This document shows, one piece after another, positions 28,131-38,138 of a stretch of DNA of 64,000 nt. Source of the stretch: Lysobacter sp. 5GHs7-4 (GTDB lineage Bacteria > Pseudomonadota > Gammaproteobacteria > Xanthomonadales > Xanthomonadaceae); contig NZ_CP089924.1 in the NCBI RefSeq assembly GCF_021284765.1, forward strand, positions 3,118,001 through 3,182,000, in the 5' to 3' direction. Position 1 is the stretch's first letter; each line of letters begins with the position of its first letter. The translations under genes and the position numbers were made by a program. The notes below the pieces were generated by a model that saw only the letters and a program-made list of their open reading frames with translations, ran no database searches and was not told where the DNA came from.

Positions 28131-28924
28131 GCTTCCTCGCGAACCGCTTGTCCCAACTTGCCGACCAGCTCGCGAACCGGAGGCGTGAGGAAGAATGTCG
28201 CGTCCATCGCCGCGCCGATACTGAAGCTGGGCGCATTGGCAGGCAGCGGCAATCTCCTGGCGATGTTCATGGAGAGCGCCGCCAGATCGTCGCGAACGAT
28301 CGCCCACACGGGTACGGCGTGGCGATGCATGCCGTCGTCCAGGCGGGTTTTCTCCAGGTCGGCACGCAGGCGCGACGGCGCGGGGAAGCCCATCAACTGG
28401 CCGTCCGACGGATCGGTCGCGCGCGCGACGCCGGCACGCGGCGGCGGACGCAGCGCACGTTCGCGCGCATCGCCCTCCACCAGTTCCCGCACCCAGGCGC
28501 CGCCATCGACTATCGGCTCCCAAAGCAGGATCAGGTCGGCGCAACCGCCGCGCTCCAGCCATCCGCGCACCGCAAGCGCGCCGCCGCGCCATGCGATCAG
28601 AACCAGCCGCCGGATCCGGGTCTTTTCGCGCAGCGCGGCCGTCGCCAAATCCAGATCCCGATGCATCGAGGCGAGATCCAATCCCTCCCCGCTGCCCGCG
28701 GAATCGCCGGTGCCGTGAAAATCGAAACGCAGGGCCGGCAGGCCCAGGCTCGCCAGTTCGCTGGCGACTTCGGTGACGAACCGGCGGCTGCGCGGCATTT
28801 CATGCAGCAACGGCGGCACCAGGACGACGCCGGTCTCCGGCGCACCCGACGCGGCGTGGAGCGCGGCATACAGCCGGTGCGACGCAGGTCCAAGCCAGAA
28901 CGGCTCCCAACCATCGAGGCTCAT
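28121..28924 (-). CDS. Alpha/beta-hydrolase, exosortase-A-associated hydrolase 2-like
   Basis: A 267-residue alpha/beta-hydrolase. VVLVPPLLHEMPRSRRFVTEVASELASLG and ALRFDFHGTGDSAGSG match the hydrolase-2 family of exosortase-A loci. The elbow reads LIAWRGGALAV, with no serine or cysteine nucleophile, so ordinary hydrolase chemistry is doubtful. The ATG at 28924 has GGAGG 8 nt upstream and is preferred to the GTG at 28930. It lies about 50 bp after the NRPS-PKS gene and overlaps the partner hydrolase, which suggests the three proteins work together. The pair of divergent hydrolases mirrors the hydr1/hydr2 pair of XrtA systems, although no exosortase is present here. Confidence 0.82.
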   Translation of the reverse strand: MSLDGWEPFWLGPASHRLYAALHAASGAPETGVVLVPPLLHEMPRSRRFVTEVASELASLGLPALRFDFHGTGDSAGSGEGLDLASMHRDLDLATAALREKTRIRRLVLIAWRGGALAVRGWLERGGCADLILLWEPIVDGGAWVRELVEGDARERALRPPPRAGVARATDPSDGQLMGFPAPSRLRADLEKTRLDDGMHRHAVPVWAIVRDDLAALSMNIARRLPLPANAPSFSIGAAMDATFFLTPPVRELVGKLGQAVREEAWA

Positions 28925-28973
28925 CGCCACCGCCTCCGCGCATTGTCGGGATCGCAGTTGAAGGCAGCCAGGT

Positions 28974-31900
28974 TCATGGGCGGGATCCCTGATGCAGTCC
29001 GAACAGGCGTCGCAAACCGTTGCTGATGCGCCCGCCCACGCCGCCTGCGGGTATGGCGCCGTCCGTGGGAACGGGCAGGTCCGCGGCGACCTGGGCCAGG
29101 GTCTCCACGCCCAGGCGGATCAACTTGATCCGCCTGCCGGTATCGAGCTCGACGCGATTGGCCATCTGTACCGCAAGCATCGAGTGGCCGCCCAGTTCGA
29201 AGAAGTTGTCGTCGGGGCCTGCAGGCAGGCCCAGGAACTCGGACCAGATCTGCGACAGGTAACGGACACGTGGGTCGGCTGCCGCCCCAGTCGCGCTCGG
29301 AGAAGGCGCAACCGCCTCCTCTTTAGCGACTGGCGGCAGCAGCGCGTTCCGGTCGATCTTGCCGTTGGGCAAGAGCGGAATCTCTTCGAGCACGACGAAA
29401 TGCTGCGGCAGCATGTAGGCCGGCAGCAGTCCGCGCAGATGCGCGCGCAAGGCCGCTTCGTCGATGCTCGCGCCCGGCGCGGCGACCAGATAGGCCACCA
29501 GGCGCTGGTCGTTCGCGCGATCCTCGCGCACGATCACGAGCGCACGGGCGACCTCCTCGCGCGTGGCGAGGTTGGTCTCGATCTCACCCAGTTCGATGCG
29601 ATAGCCACGCACCTTGACCTGGTGATCGAGACGGCCCATGTGCTCGAGATTGCCGTCCGCGCGCCAGCGGCCGCGATCCCCGGTGCGGTAGAGCAAAGCC
29701 GCGACATCGCGCCCCGGCGTGCTGGCGGCTGTCGCCGTGTAGCCGTCGGCCACAAAGCGCTCGGCCGTCAACTCAGGCCGCTCCAGATAGCCCTTGGTGA
29801 CGCCTTCGCCGCCTATGCAGATCTCACCCGGCACGCCGAGCGGGCAAAGCTCGCCGTGCGCATCCAGTATCCACACGCTGGTGTTGCCTATCGGTCGGCC
29901 GATATGGATGTCGGGCGCCTGTCCATCGTCAGCCGGGACTATGCGCGCGCAGGTCGACCACACCGTGGTCTCGGTGGGCCCATAGACGTTCCACAGCGAT
30001 CCGCAACGCGACAACAGCGATGTGGCCAGATCGACGGCCATCGGTTCGCCGCCGCACAGGGCCTTGAACTCGCGCCCTCCGTGCCAGCCCGCATCGATCA
30101 GCAGGCGCCAGCTCGAGGGCGTGCCCTGCATCACCGTCGCGCCGCTGCTTTCCAGCAGCCTGCGCAACGCGGCTCCGTCGCCGGCGGTTTCGCGATCCGC
30201 AAGCACGATCTGCGCGCCGACCGCCAACGGCAGCAGCAATTCCAACACCGCGATGTCGAACGACAGCGTGGTCAGCGCCAGCAGCCGGTCCTGCGCGACC
30301 AGCCCCGGCTCGCGGCGCATGCTGTCGAGGAAGTTGGACACGGCCCGATGCGGCACGACGACGCCCTTGGGGCGGCCCGTGGACCCCGACGTGTAGATCA
30401 CGTAGGCCGGATCCTCGGGCTGCGCGGCGTGTTCGTCGCGGCCAAGCCGCGTCGTCGCAGCTGTCGCAAGCTCGGGCGCGGGTTCGTCGAACAACAGCAC
30501 CGGTCTGCCGCGCAGATCGAAGTTCGCGGCATGCTCGCGCGTGGTCAGCAGCAGGGCCAGTCCGGCATCGGCGGCCATGTAGGCCAGGCGTTCCGGCGGG
30601 AATTGCGGGTCCAGCGGCACGTAGCCCGCGCCTGCCTTGAGTATGCCCAGCAGCGCGGCCAGCATGTCGGGACCGCGATCGAGCGCCAGGCCCACCAAGG
30701 CGCCGCGGCGGACGCCGTGGCTGCGCAACGCATGGGCAACGCGGTTGGCGCGGGCCTCCAACTCGGCGTAGCTCACCGACGCCCGACCTGCGTGCAGCGC
30801 GACACCGCCCAGCGCACGGTCGCACTGGGCCTCGAAATACTCGTGCATCCTGCATTCGCGGTCGTAGGCGACCGCAACCGGCTGCAACGACGACAGCTCC
30901 TGCCGCGCAACCGCATCGACCAGCGGCAGGCTCGCGAAGCCCGCCGTCTCGCGCTCTACCGCGGCGCGCAGCAAGGCTTCATAGGCGCACAGCCAGCGCC
31001 GGATGGTGGCGGCATCGAACAGGTCGCGGTTGTACTGGCATTCCAGCCGCAGCTGGCCGTGAACCTGTACCGCGTTCACGAACAGCTCGAACGTCTCGAA
31101 GCTGCGTGGATTGCTATCGAACTCCATGGACACGCCGTGAAACGCGGTGCATTCCTGATCCATGGCCTGGTCGAGGTTGAACAGCACGCTCACCAGCGGT
31201 ATCCGCGCGGGATCGCGCCGTATCCGCAACTTCTTCAGCAGCGTGCCGAAGGTGTAGCGCTGGTGCTCCAGCGCATCGAGCAGCATCGCCTGCGCGCCGT
31301 CGATCGCGTCTGCGAACGAGTTCGCCGAATCCAGCTCGAAGCGCAGCGGCAGCAGATTGACGCAGTGGCCCACCAGGTGGTCGGCGCCGCAGATCGCCTG
31401 CCCCGCCGCGGGAATCCCGACCACCACGTCCGACTGCGACGACAGACGCGACAGCAACGCCGAAAACCCCGCCAGCAGCGTGGCGAACATACCGACGCCG
31501 CGAGCCGCGCCCAGCCGGCGCAGGCCATCCAGTAAGCCGGCGTCGAGCACGTGATCCAGGCGCGCCGAGGCGAAGCTCCGGATCGGCGGCCGCGGCCGAT
31601 CGGTAGGAAGCTCCAATACGGGCGTGCCGGCGGCGAAACGCGAGAGCCAGTACGCCTCGTCGGCCGCATGGGCCGCGTCGTTCTGATGCCCGGCTTCCGC
31701 CACTGCGTAGGCGACGAACGAGGATGCGTCAGGCAGTGTCGAGGCCGCGTTTTCGAAGCGCTTTCCGTACAGCGCGCCGAGCTCGCGCACGATGGCCCAC
31801 CACGACCACCCGTCGCAGACGATGTGGTGCGCCGTCAGCAACAACAGATGGTCGTCTTCCGCCAGGCGCAGAAGCTCGGCGCGAAACAGCGGCGCCTGGG

Positions 31901-34900
31901 CGAGATCGAAGGGCGTTTCCACGGTGATCCGGATGCTCTCGTCGACGGCGTCCCGCCTGTCGGCGGGAACCAACGACGAAAGATCCTTGATCGACAGCGG
32001 AACGGCGCACCGTTGCAGGACACGGAAGCTCTCGCCATCCGGGCCGATGCTGGCGCGTAGCGACTCGTGCCGATCCACCAGCTCCTGCAGTGCGTCGCGC
32101 ATGAACTCCAGGTTCAACCCGCCCTGGAACCGCAGCGACACTGACAGATTGAAGGCCAGCGACGCATCCCGCCCGAGCTGATCGGCGAGCCAAATCTCGC
32201 GCTGCGGCTCCGTGGTCGGCGCGACGCGCACGAGGGCGCCGTCTATGGACAGGTCGTAGCCGGCATGCACGAGCTCGGTGGCGTCGTTGCCGGACGCCGC
32301 GCATGCCGCTGCGTCCTTCGACGGATCGAGCCCGACAAGCGGTTGCTGCAGCGGCGGCTTCTGTTGTTCCGGCAGACGGCGCGCCGGGTCTTCCGCGCTC
32401 TCCGGCCCGTATGCCACGGCCGTCGACACCGGCACGCCCGCGGGCTCCGGCGGCAGTTGCGCATCCAGCATGGTCGCGAGGCTTCGCAGGCTGCTGCACT
32501 CGCTCATCAGTTGCCGGAACGTCAGCTTGACCGAGAATGTCTTCTGCAGGCGCAGCGCCACCTGGGTCAGCATCAGACTGTCCAAGCCCAGCGCCATGAA
32601 ATTGGCTTCGTCGTCGACTTCGGACAGGTCCAAGCCGACCACGTCCTCGAAGATGTCCGAAAGCCGCGCGACCAGCCTCGTCCGCCGATCCGGCGCCGCC
32701 ACGGCGGCCGACACGGCCGCATCCTCGGGAGCGGGTGCGGGCGCCGACGCAACCGCAGGCGCAACACCCGCGTCGGGGAGTTGGACGACGCCCGGGCTGG
32801 CCGCAGCCTCGACCCAGTAGCGCTGACGTTCGAACGGATAGGTAGGCAGCAATACGCGCCGACGCGAGTGGCGACGGTCGAACGCGGCGATGTCGAGCGG
32901 CGTGCCGCGGCACCACAGCTGACCCGCGGCGGACAGGATGCTGGCAGCTTCGAGCGCAGGGTCGTCGGCAAGCGACGGCACCGCCGTGGCCTGCTGTTTC
33001 AGCATCGCAGGCTGCTGACGCGACAGCGTGCTCAGGGTGGCGCGCGGGCCCGCTTCGAGCAGCACCCGCGCCGGTGTTTCCAGCACCTTGGCTAGCGCTT
33101 TCGCGTAGCGCACGGGTTCGCGCAGGTGCGAGGCCCAGTAGTCGGGAGATCTCGCCGACTGTGCCTCCAGCCAATCCCCGGTCGCGGTCGAAACGATGGG
33201 AATCAGGGGCGAGGACAGTTTCAGCGCGGCCACCTCGGCACGGAACGGCGCCACCACCGGCTCCATCATCTGCGAATGGAAGGCGTGCGAGGTACGCAGC
33301 GCGCGGCATGCAACGCCCTGGGCCTCGAGTTCGGCCTGGAAGCGCGCAACCGCCTCCAAGCTGCCCGATACGACGGCGCTGCCCGGCGCGTTCTCGGCGG
33401 CCAGCGACAGGTCCGCTGGCATTGCGGCCAGCAGTTCGTCCAACGCCAGCCGTACCGACAGCATGCCGCCGGCCGGCTGCGCCTGCATCAGCGCGCCGCG
33501 CCGCGCAACCAGCTTCAGCGCGTCGGGCAAGGTGAACACGCCGGCCAGCGTCGCGGCGACGAATTCGCCGATGCTGTGTCCGATCATCGCCTTCGGCGCG
33601 ATGCCGTGACTCATCCACAGTTGCGCGATCGCGTACTCGATCGCGAACGTCGCCGGCTGCATGATCGCGGTGGGAAGCAGCGCTTCCGGGTCGTCCGAGA
33701 AAACGCGTTCGCGCAGGTCGAAGCCGAGTTCGGCGAGCAGCGCATCGGCGCAATCGTCGAACGCTGCCTGGAAGGCCGGCTCGGTGCCGTACAGGCCACG
33801 CCCCATGCCCGGGTAGGTCGCGCCCTGTCCGGGAAACAGGAACACCACCTCGCCCTGCCGTACCGGCTGGCCGCGTGCCGCAGCCGCTGCGATTTCCGGA
33901 CTGCGCAGCTGCGCGACCGCACCGGCGACGTCGTCGGCGACGACGGCGATGCGATGTGCGAACGCCTTGCGGCCCACGGCCAGCGTCCACGCCACATCGG
34001 CCAGGTTGATGGTCGCATCCGAATCCAGATGGTCGGCCAGGCGCGTCGCCGCGCGCGCGAGCGCCGCCGGCGTGCGCGCGGACAGCGCCAGCAATTGCGG
34101 CCCATGCGCCGGGTCCGAGACCGGCCGCGTCGGCGCCTCCTCCAGCACGACGTGCGCATTGGTGCCTCCCACGCCGAACGAACTCACGCCCGCTCGACGC
34201 GGGACGTCCGTGGCGGGCCAGTCCGTCAGCGCGTCGTTGACTACGAACGGCGACCCGGAAAAATCGATGGCCGGGTTCGGCGATTTGAAATGCGCGGTTG
34301 CCGGAATGCGCTGTTCGGCCAATGCCAGCGCGGTCTTGATCACGCCGGCCGCGCCCGCGGCTATGACCAGGTGACCGACGTTGCTCTTCACCGAGCCGAT
34401 CCTGCAGAAGCCGCATTCCTGCGTGCCCCTGCGGAATGCGCGCGTCAGGCCCTCGATCTCGATCGGATCGCCTACCGGCGTGGCGGTACCGTGGGTCTCG
34501 ACGTAGCCGATGCTGCGCGGATCCACGTGCGCGCGATCGTGGGCCATGGAAATGACCGCCGCCTGGCCTTCGCTGCTGGGGGCGGTGAAACTGGCTTTGC
34601 CGGCGCCGTCGTTGTTGACCGCGCTGCCGCGAATCACCGCGAATATCGGGTTGCCGTCCGCCAAGGCATCGGACAGGCGCTTGAGCAGCACGATCGCCGC
34701 GCCATCGCTGAACACGGTGCCCTGCGCGCTCGCATCGAACGGCCGGGTGTGGCCGTCGGGCGACAACATCGATCCTTCCTGATAGAAGTAGCCGCTGCGC
34801 GGCGGGCAAGTGACGGCGACGCCGCCGGCCAGGGCCATGTCGCAATGGCCGAGCGTCAGGCTGTCGACGGCTTGGCAGATCGCCACCAGCGATGTCGAAC

Positions 34901-37319
34901 ACGCCGTATGCACGCTGACCGCCGGGCCGGTCAGATTGAGCTTATGCGCCACCCGGGTGGCGACGAAGTCCTTCTCGTTGTTCAACATCACCTGGAACGC
35001 GCCGACCTTGTCGACCAGGTCCGGGTGCGCGGACACATGCCGCTGGAAATAGCTGGCATTGAACATGCCGCCGAACACGCCTACCGGGGCCGAGCTGGCG
35101 TCGGGCACGTGGCCGCCGCGCTCCAGGCACTCCCAAGCGAGTTCCAGGAAGATCCTGTGTTGCGGGTCCATCAGCTCGGCTTCCTTCGGACCGATGCCGA
35201 AGAACGCCGCGTCGAACCGCTCGACGCCGTCGATCACGCCGCGCGCGGGCACATACGCCGGATCGTCGCGATCGCGCGCAGCGACGGCGGGATCCAGATC
35301 CTCCGGGCCGAACACCGTGATCGAATCGCGTCCGTCGCAGAGGTTGCGCCAGAACGCCTCGACATCCGTAGCGCCCGGAAAGCGCCCCGACATGGCGACG
35401 ATGGCGATGGGCTCGGCGACGGTCCCGCCGCCTTGCTTCCGATGCGCCGACGCATAACGTGCCGGATCGATCCCCGCAGCGCCGCGGCCTTCGAGCGAGT
35501 CGGCCAGCGTCGCCGGCGTCGGATAGCGGAACAGTTGCGCGGTCGGAATGGCGCTGGCGTGCGCTCCGGCTTGCTGGAGCCGTTGCAGCAGCCTTGCCGC
35601 CAGCAATGAATCGCCGCCGAGTTCGAAGAAGTTGTCGTTCCGCCCGACGTCGTCGACCGCGAGGATGTCGCCGAACGCGGCGCACAGCGCGGCCTCGAGC
35701 GCACCGACCGCCGGCTCGAACGCATGGGCGAGTTCGGGCCGCTGCCGGGTCGGGGCCGGCAGCGCGCGACGGTCGAGCTTGCCGTTTTCGGTCAACGGCA
35801 GCGCCTGCAGTTCGACGAACGCGCTAGGGACCATGTAGTCCGGCAGGACCGTCGCGAGATGGTCGCGCAAGGACGCGTGGGAAGCGTGCGCGTCGGCTGG
35901 AACGATGTAGGCGACCAGCCGCGCCTCGCCGCTGGCGCGGTCGTCGAGAGCGATCACGGCGCAGGCCCGGACGGACGGGTGCCTCGCCAGCACGCTCTCG
36001 ATTTCGCCGGTCTCGATGCGAAAGCCGCGGATCTTGACCTGGTGATCGCTGCGGCCGAGGTATTCCAGATCGCCATCGACCAGCGAACGGGCAAGGTCGC
36101 CGGTCTTGTAGAGACGCACGCTCTGCCCTTGGGGCGAGCGCCAGTGGAAGAACCGTTCGGCGGTCAGATCGGGGCGATTGAGATAGCCGCGGCTCACCCC
36201 GGCGCCCGCAACGTGGATCTCGCCGACTTCCCCGACCGCGACCGGCACGAGTTCGGGATCGAGCACATACAGGCGCAGGTCGGGGATGGGGTCGCCGATC
36301 ACGCTGCCCGCGTTGCGCTCCACGTCCGCGAGCGCGATCGGCCGGTAGGTGACATGGACCGTGGTTTCGGTAATGCCGTACATGTTGATCAGCCGCGGCG
36401 ATCGGTCGCCGTGACGCTCGAACCACGGGCGCAGCATCTGCAGTTCCAGGGCTTCGCCGCCGAACACCACGTAGCGCAGCGCCAGCTCCGAGGGGCCGCT
36501 GGCGGACGCGAGGTCGGCGTGGATGAGCCCGCGAAACGCCGACGGCGTCTGATTGAGCACGGTCACCCGCTCGCGCAGCAGCAGCGCGTGGAACGCTTCC
36601 GGCGAGCGACTGGCCAGAAACGGCACGACCACGACGCGACCGCCGTAGATCAGGGCGCCCCATATCTCCCACACCGAGAAATCGAAGGCATGCGAATGGA
36701 AGAAGGTCCACACATCGTCGCGGCCGAAGCCGAACCAGGGCTGGGTCGCGACGAACAGTCGCGCGACGTTGGCATGGGTGACTTGGCAACCCTTGGGCGT
36801 TCCCGTCGAGCCGGAGGTGTAGATGACATAGGCCAGATTTTCGAGCTGCGCCAGCGGCTCGGGATCGTGCGTCGGCTCCGCGGCGAACTCGGCCCAGTCG
36901 CTGTCCAGGATCAAGGTCGCTATGCCGGTCGCGGGCAAGGCGTCGCGCTGCCGCGTCGATGTCAGCAAGACGGCGGGACGCGCGTCCTCGAACATGAACT
37001 GCACGCGATCGCGCGGATAGGAGGCATCGACGGGCAGGTAGGCGCCGCCCGACTTCAGGATGCCGAGCAACCCAACCACCATATCCAAGGAGCGTTCCAA
37101 ACCGATCGCCACCAAGGTCTCCGGCCCCACCCCAAGCGAACGCAGGCGATGGGCGAGCTGGTTGGCACGACGGTTCAGCTCGCGATAGCTCAGGCTGGCG
37201 CCGTCGCAGCTGACGGCGATCGCATCCGGCTGCGCGGCCGCCTGCTGTTCGACCAGTTGCGGTATGCAGGCGAGCGGGCGGTACTGCGAAGAATCATCGG
37301 ATAGTTCGTTCTTACCCAT
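28974..37319 (-). CDS. Hybrid NRPS-PKS: A-PCP-KS-AT-ACP-C-A-PCP
   Basis: A 2781-residue megasynthetase. Order and key residues: A1 (about 20-520; VIYTSGSTGTPKG), PCP1 (LGGDSLL, Ser571), KS (about 635-1060; TACSTS with Cys807, THGT and NVGHL histidines), AT (about 1158-1470; GHSIGE with Ser1249, SHAFHS indicating malonyl specificity), ACP (GLDSLML, Ser1581), C (about 1680-2110; HHIVCDGWS), A2 (about 2140-2650), PCP2 (GGHSML, Ser2713). All core catalytic residues are intact. Specificity codes read by eye are DFWNVGMVHK for A1 (threonine type) and DILQLGVVWK for A2 (glycine type). No KR, DH, ER, MT, epimerase, thioesterase or reductase domain. The predicted assembly is Thr, one malonate extension keeping the ketone, then Gly. 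AGGGGA precedes the ATG at 37319. It heads a minus-strand operon with two hydrolases, a GIPC-like protein, a flippase and a DUF218 protein. Confidence 0.93.
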   Translation of the reverse strand: MGKNELSDDSSQYRPLACIPQLVEQQAAAQPDAIAVSCDGASLSYRELNRRANQLAHRLRSLGVGPETLVAIGLERSLDMVVGLLGILKSGGAYLPVDASYPRDRVQFMFEDARPAVLLTSTRQRDALPATGIATLILDSDWAEFAAEPTHDPEPLAQLENLAYVIYTSGSTGTPKGCQVTHANVARLFVATQPWFGFGRDDVWTFFHSHAFDFSVWEIWGALIYGGRVVVVPFLASRSPEAFHALLLRERVTVLNQTPSAFRGLIHADLASASGPSELALRYVVFGGEALELQMLRPWFERHGDRSPRLINMYGITETTVHVTYRPIALADVERNAGSVIGDPIPDLRLYVLDPELVPVAVGEVGEIHVAGAGVSRGYLNRPDLTAERFFHWRSPQGQSVRLYKTGDLARSLVDGDLEYLGRSDHQVKIRGFRIETGEIESVLARHPSVRACAVIALDDRASGEARLVAYIVPADAHASHASLRDHLATVLPDYMVPSAFVELQALPLTENGKLDRRALPAPTRQRPELAHAFEPAVGALEAALCAAFGDILAVDDVGRNDNFFELGGDSLLAARLLQRLQQAGAHASAIPTAQLFRYPTPATLADSLEGRGAAGIDPARYASAHRKQGGGTVAEPIAIVAMSGRFPGATDVEAFWRNLCDGRDSITVFGPEDLDPAVAARDRDDPAYVPARGVIDGVERFDAAFFGIGPKEAELMDPQHRIFLELAWECLERGGHVPDASSAPVGVFGGMFNASYFQRHVSAHPDLVDKVGAFQVMLNNEKDFVATRVAHKLNLTGPAVSVHTACSTSLVAICQAVDSLTLGHCDMALAGGVAVTCPPRSGYFYQEGSMLSPDGHTRPFDASAQGTVFSDGAAIVLLKRLSDALADGNPIFAVIRGSAVNNDGAGKASFTAPSSEGQAAVISMAHDRAHVDPRSIGYVETHGTATPVGDPIEIEGLTRAFRRGTQECGFCRIGSVKSNVGHLVIAAGAAGVIKTALALAEQRIPATAHFKSPNPAIDFSGSPFVVNDALTDWPATDVPRRAGVSSFGVGGTNAHVVLEEAPTRPVSDPAHGPQLLALSARTPAALARAATRLADHLDSDATINLADVAWTLAVGRKAFAHRIAVVADDVAGAVAQLRSPEIAAAAARGQPVRQGEVVFLFPGQGATYPGMGRGLYGTEPAFQAAFDDCADALLAELGFDLRERVFSDDPEALLPTAIMQPATFAIEYAIAQLWMSHGIAPKAMIGHSIGEFVAATLAGVFTLPDALKLVARRGALMQAQPAGGMLSVRLALDELLAAMPADLSLAAENAPGSAVVSGSLEAVARFQAELEAQGVACRALRTSHAFHSQMMEPVVAPFRAEVAALKLSSPLIPIVSTATGDWLEAQSARSPDYWASHLREPVRYAKALAKVLETPARVLLEAGPRATLSTLSRQQPAMLKQQATAVPSLADDPALEAASILSAAGQLWCRGTPLDIAAFDRRHSRRRVLLPTYPFERQRYWVEAAASPGVVQLPDAGVAPAVASAPAPAPEDAAVSAAVAAPDRRTRLVARLSDIFEDVVGLDLSEVDDEANFMALGLDSLMLTQVALRLQKTFSVKLTFRQLMSECSSLRSLATMLDAQLPPEPAGVPVSTAVAYGPESAEDPARRLPEQQKPPLQQPLVGLDPSKDAAACAASGNDATELVHAGYDLSIDGALVRVAPTTEPQREIWLADQLGRDASLAFNLSVSLRFQGGLNLEFMRDALQELVDRHESLRASIGPDGESFRVLQRCAVPLSIKDLSSLVPADRRDAVDESIRITVETPFDLAQAPLFRAELLRLAEDDHLLLLTAHHIVCDGWSWWAIVRELGALYGKRFENAASTLPDASSFVAYAVAEAGHQNDAAHAADEAYWLSRFAAGTPVLELPTDRPRPPIRSFASARLDHVLDAGLLDGLRRLGAARGVGMFATLLAGFSALLSRLSSQSDVVVGIPAAGQAICGADHLVGHCVNLLPLRFELDSANSFADAIDGAQAMLLDALEHQRYTFGTLLKKLRIRRDPARIPLVSVLFNLDQAMDQECTAFHGVSMEFDSNPRSFETFELFVNAVQVHGQLRLECQYNRDLFDAATIRRWLCAYEALLRAAVERETAGFASLPLVDAVARQELSSLQPVAVAYDRECRMHEYFEAQCDRALGGVALHAGRASVSYAELEARANRVAHALRSHGVRRGALVGLALDRGPDMLAALLGILKAGAGYVPLDPQFPPERLAYMAADAGLALLLTTREHAANFDLRGRPVLLFDEPAPELATAATTRLGRDEHAAQPEDPAYVIYTSGSTGRPKGVVVPHRAVSNFLDSMRREPGLVAQDRLLALTTLSFDIAVLELLLPLAVGAQIVLADRETAGDGAALRRLLESSGATVMQGTPSSWRLLIDAGWHGGREFKALCGGEPMAVDLATSLLSRCGSLWNVYGPTETTVWSTCARIVPADDGQAPDIHIGRPIGNTSVWILDAHGELCPLGVPGEICIGGEGVTKGYLERPELTAERFVADGYTATAASTPGRDVAALLYRTGDRGRWRADGNLEHMGRLDHQVKVRGYRIELGEIETNLATREEVARALVIVREDRANDQRLVAYLVAAPGASIDEAALRAHLRGLLPAYMLPQHFVVLEEIPLLPNGKIDRNALLPPVAKEEAVAPSPSATGAAADPRVRYLSQIWSEFLGLPAGPDDNFFELGGHSMLAVQMANRVELDTGRRIKLIRLGVETLAQVAADLPVPTDGAIPAGGVGGRISNGLRRLFGLHQGSRP

Positions 37320-37529
37320 GTTTCCCCTGCCCTCGCCCGCAGCACCTGGCGACCCTCCCGTGATGACATCCCAGTCGTGTCTCCCCTTTCGGCATCCGGC
37401 AGGGTCAGGATCGCGCGTCGATGTCATGACAAACGCCGTCGGGGTGGCCATGCGGCCATGCGCGAATTGCAGGCAAATCGCTTCCCACGCGCGCTCTGCG
37501 CGCTACGATGGGGCCATGGGAGGTCTCCG

Positions 37530-37988
37530 ATGAAAGCCGACCTGACGCTGCTCTACTCCGAACTGGGGCTGAGGCCCAACTGCAGCCTGGAGGAACTTCA
37601 GCTTGCCTATCGCCGGCGGATTTCCGAGCTGCACCCCCGGCGCCCCGGAGCGAAGCTGCCATCGCAGGAATCGGCTTACCTGTGCGATCTGATCGGCCTT
37701 TACACCACGGCCACCCGCTTCCATCGCCGCTACGGGCGCCTGCCCGGGGAAGCCCCGCGCCGGATCGGCGGTGGCGGTCCATCGCAGGCCGGCGCGCCTC
37801 GGACCTATGCCGCCTACAGCCCACGCCCTTACGAGTCTCGCCCTTTCGACTCACGCCCTGTCGAGTCCCGCCCTTCCTCCGACCCTAGCCCGCCCGCGCC
37901 GTCGCGGGCCGCATTGGTACTGGCGGTCGCGGTCCTGATCCTCTTGTTCGGCCTGCTGGCGCTCGCCTCCGGGGAATGGCTGAGGTAG
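37530..37988 (+). CDS. Degenerate J-domain-like membrane-anchored protein
   Basis: A 152-residue protein. Residues 1-45 look like the start of a J-domain (LYSELGLRPNCSLEELQLAYRRRISELHPRR), but the invariant HPD is HPR, and the helix after it is followed by a different sequence. Then comes a low-complexity linker with repeated Tyr/Phe-Glu/Asp-Ser-Arg-Pro units (YESRPFDSRPVESRP) and a single C-terminal transmembrane helix (ALVLAVAVLILLFGLLALA), giving a tail-anchored layout with the J-like part in the cytosol. GGGAGGT lies 5 nt upstream of the ATG. Its partner and function are unknown; a chaperone-like or scaffolding role for the adjacent membrane system is possible. Confidence 0.7.
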   Translation: MKADLTLLYSELGLRPNCSLEELQLAYRRRISELHPRRPGAKLPSQESAYLCDLIGLYTTATRFHRRYGRLPGEAPRRIGGGGPSQAGAPRTYAAYSPRPYESRPFDSRPVESRPSSDPSPPAPSRAALVLAVAVLILLFGLLALASGEWLR

Positions 37989-38138
37989 CAGGCCCGCGAT
38001 CGCGCATCCGCGCCTGTCGGCATCCGCATTTACGAAGGCGCCACACCTGGTCGCGATGTCCGCAGACGCGGCCCAGGCCCGTTGTTCATGAGGCAGGCGC
38101 GAGGCGGAAACCAAACCACACAGGCGACTGGTGAAACG

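Noticed and set aside
31729..34902. 1057-codon frame within the NRPS-PKS region
   Set aside because: Same strand but a different frame; it lacks any carrier, KS or AT motif, which are all in the frame reported.
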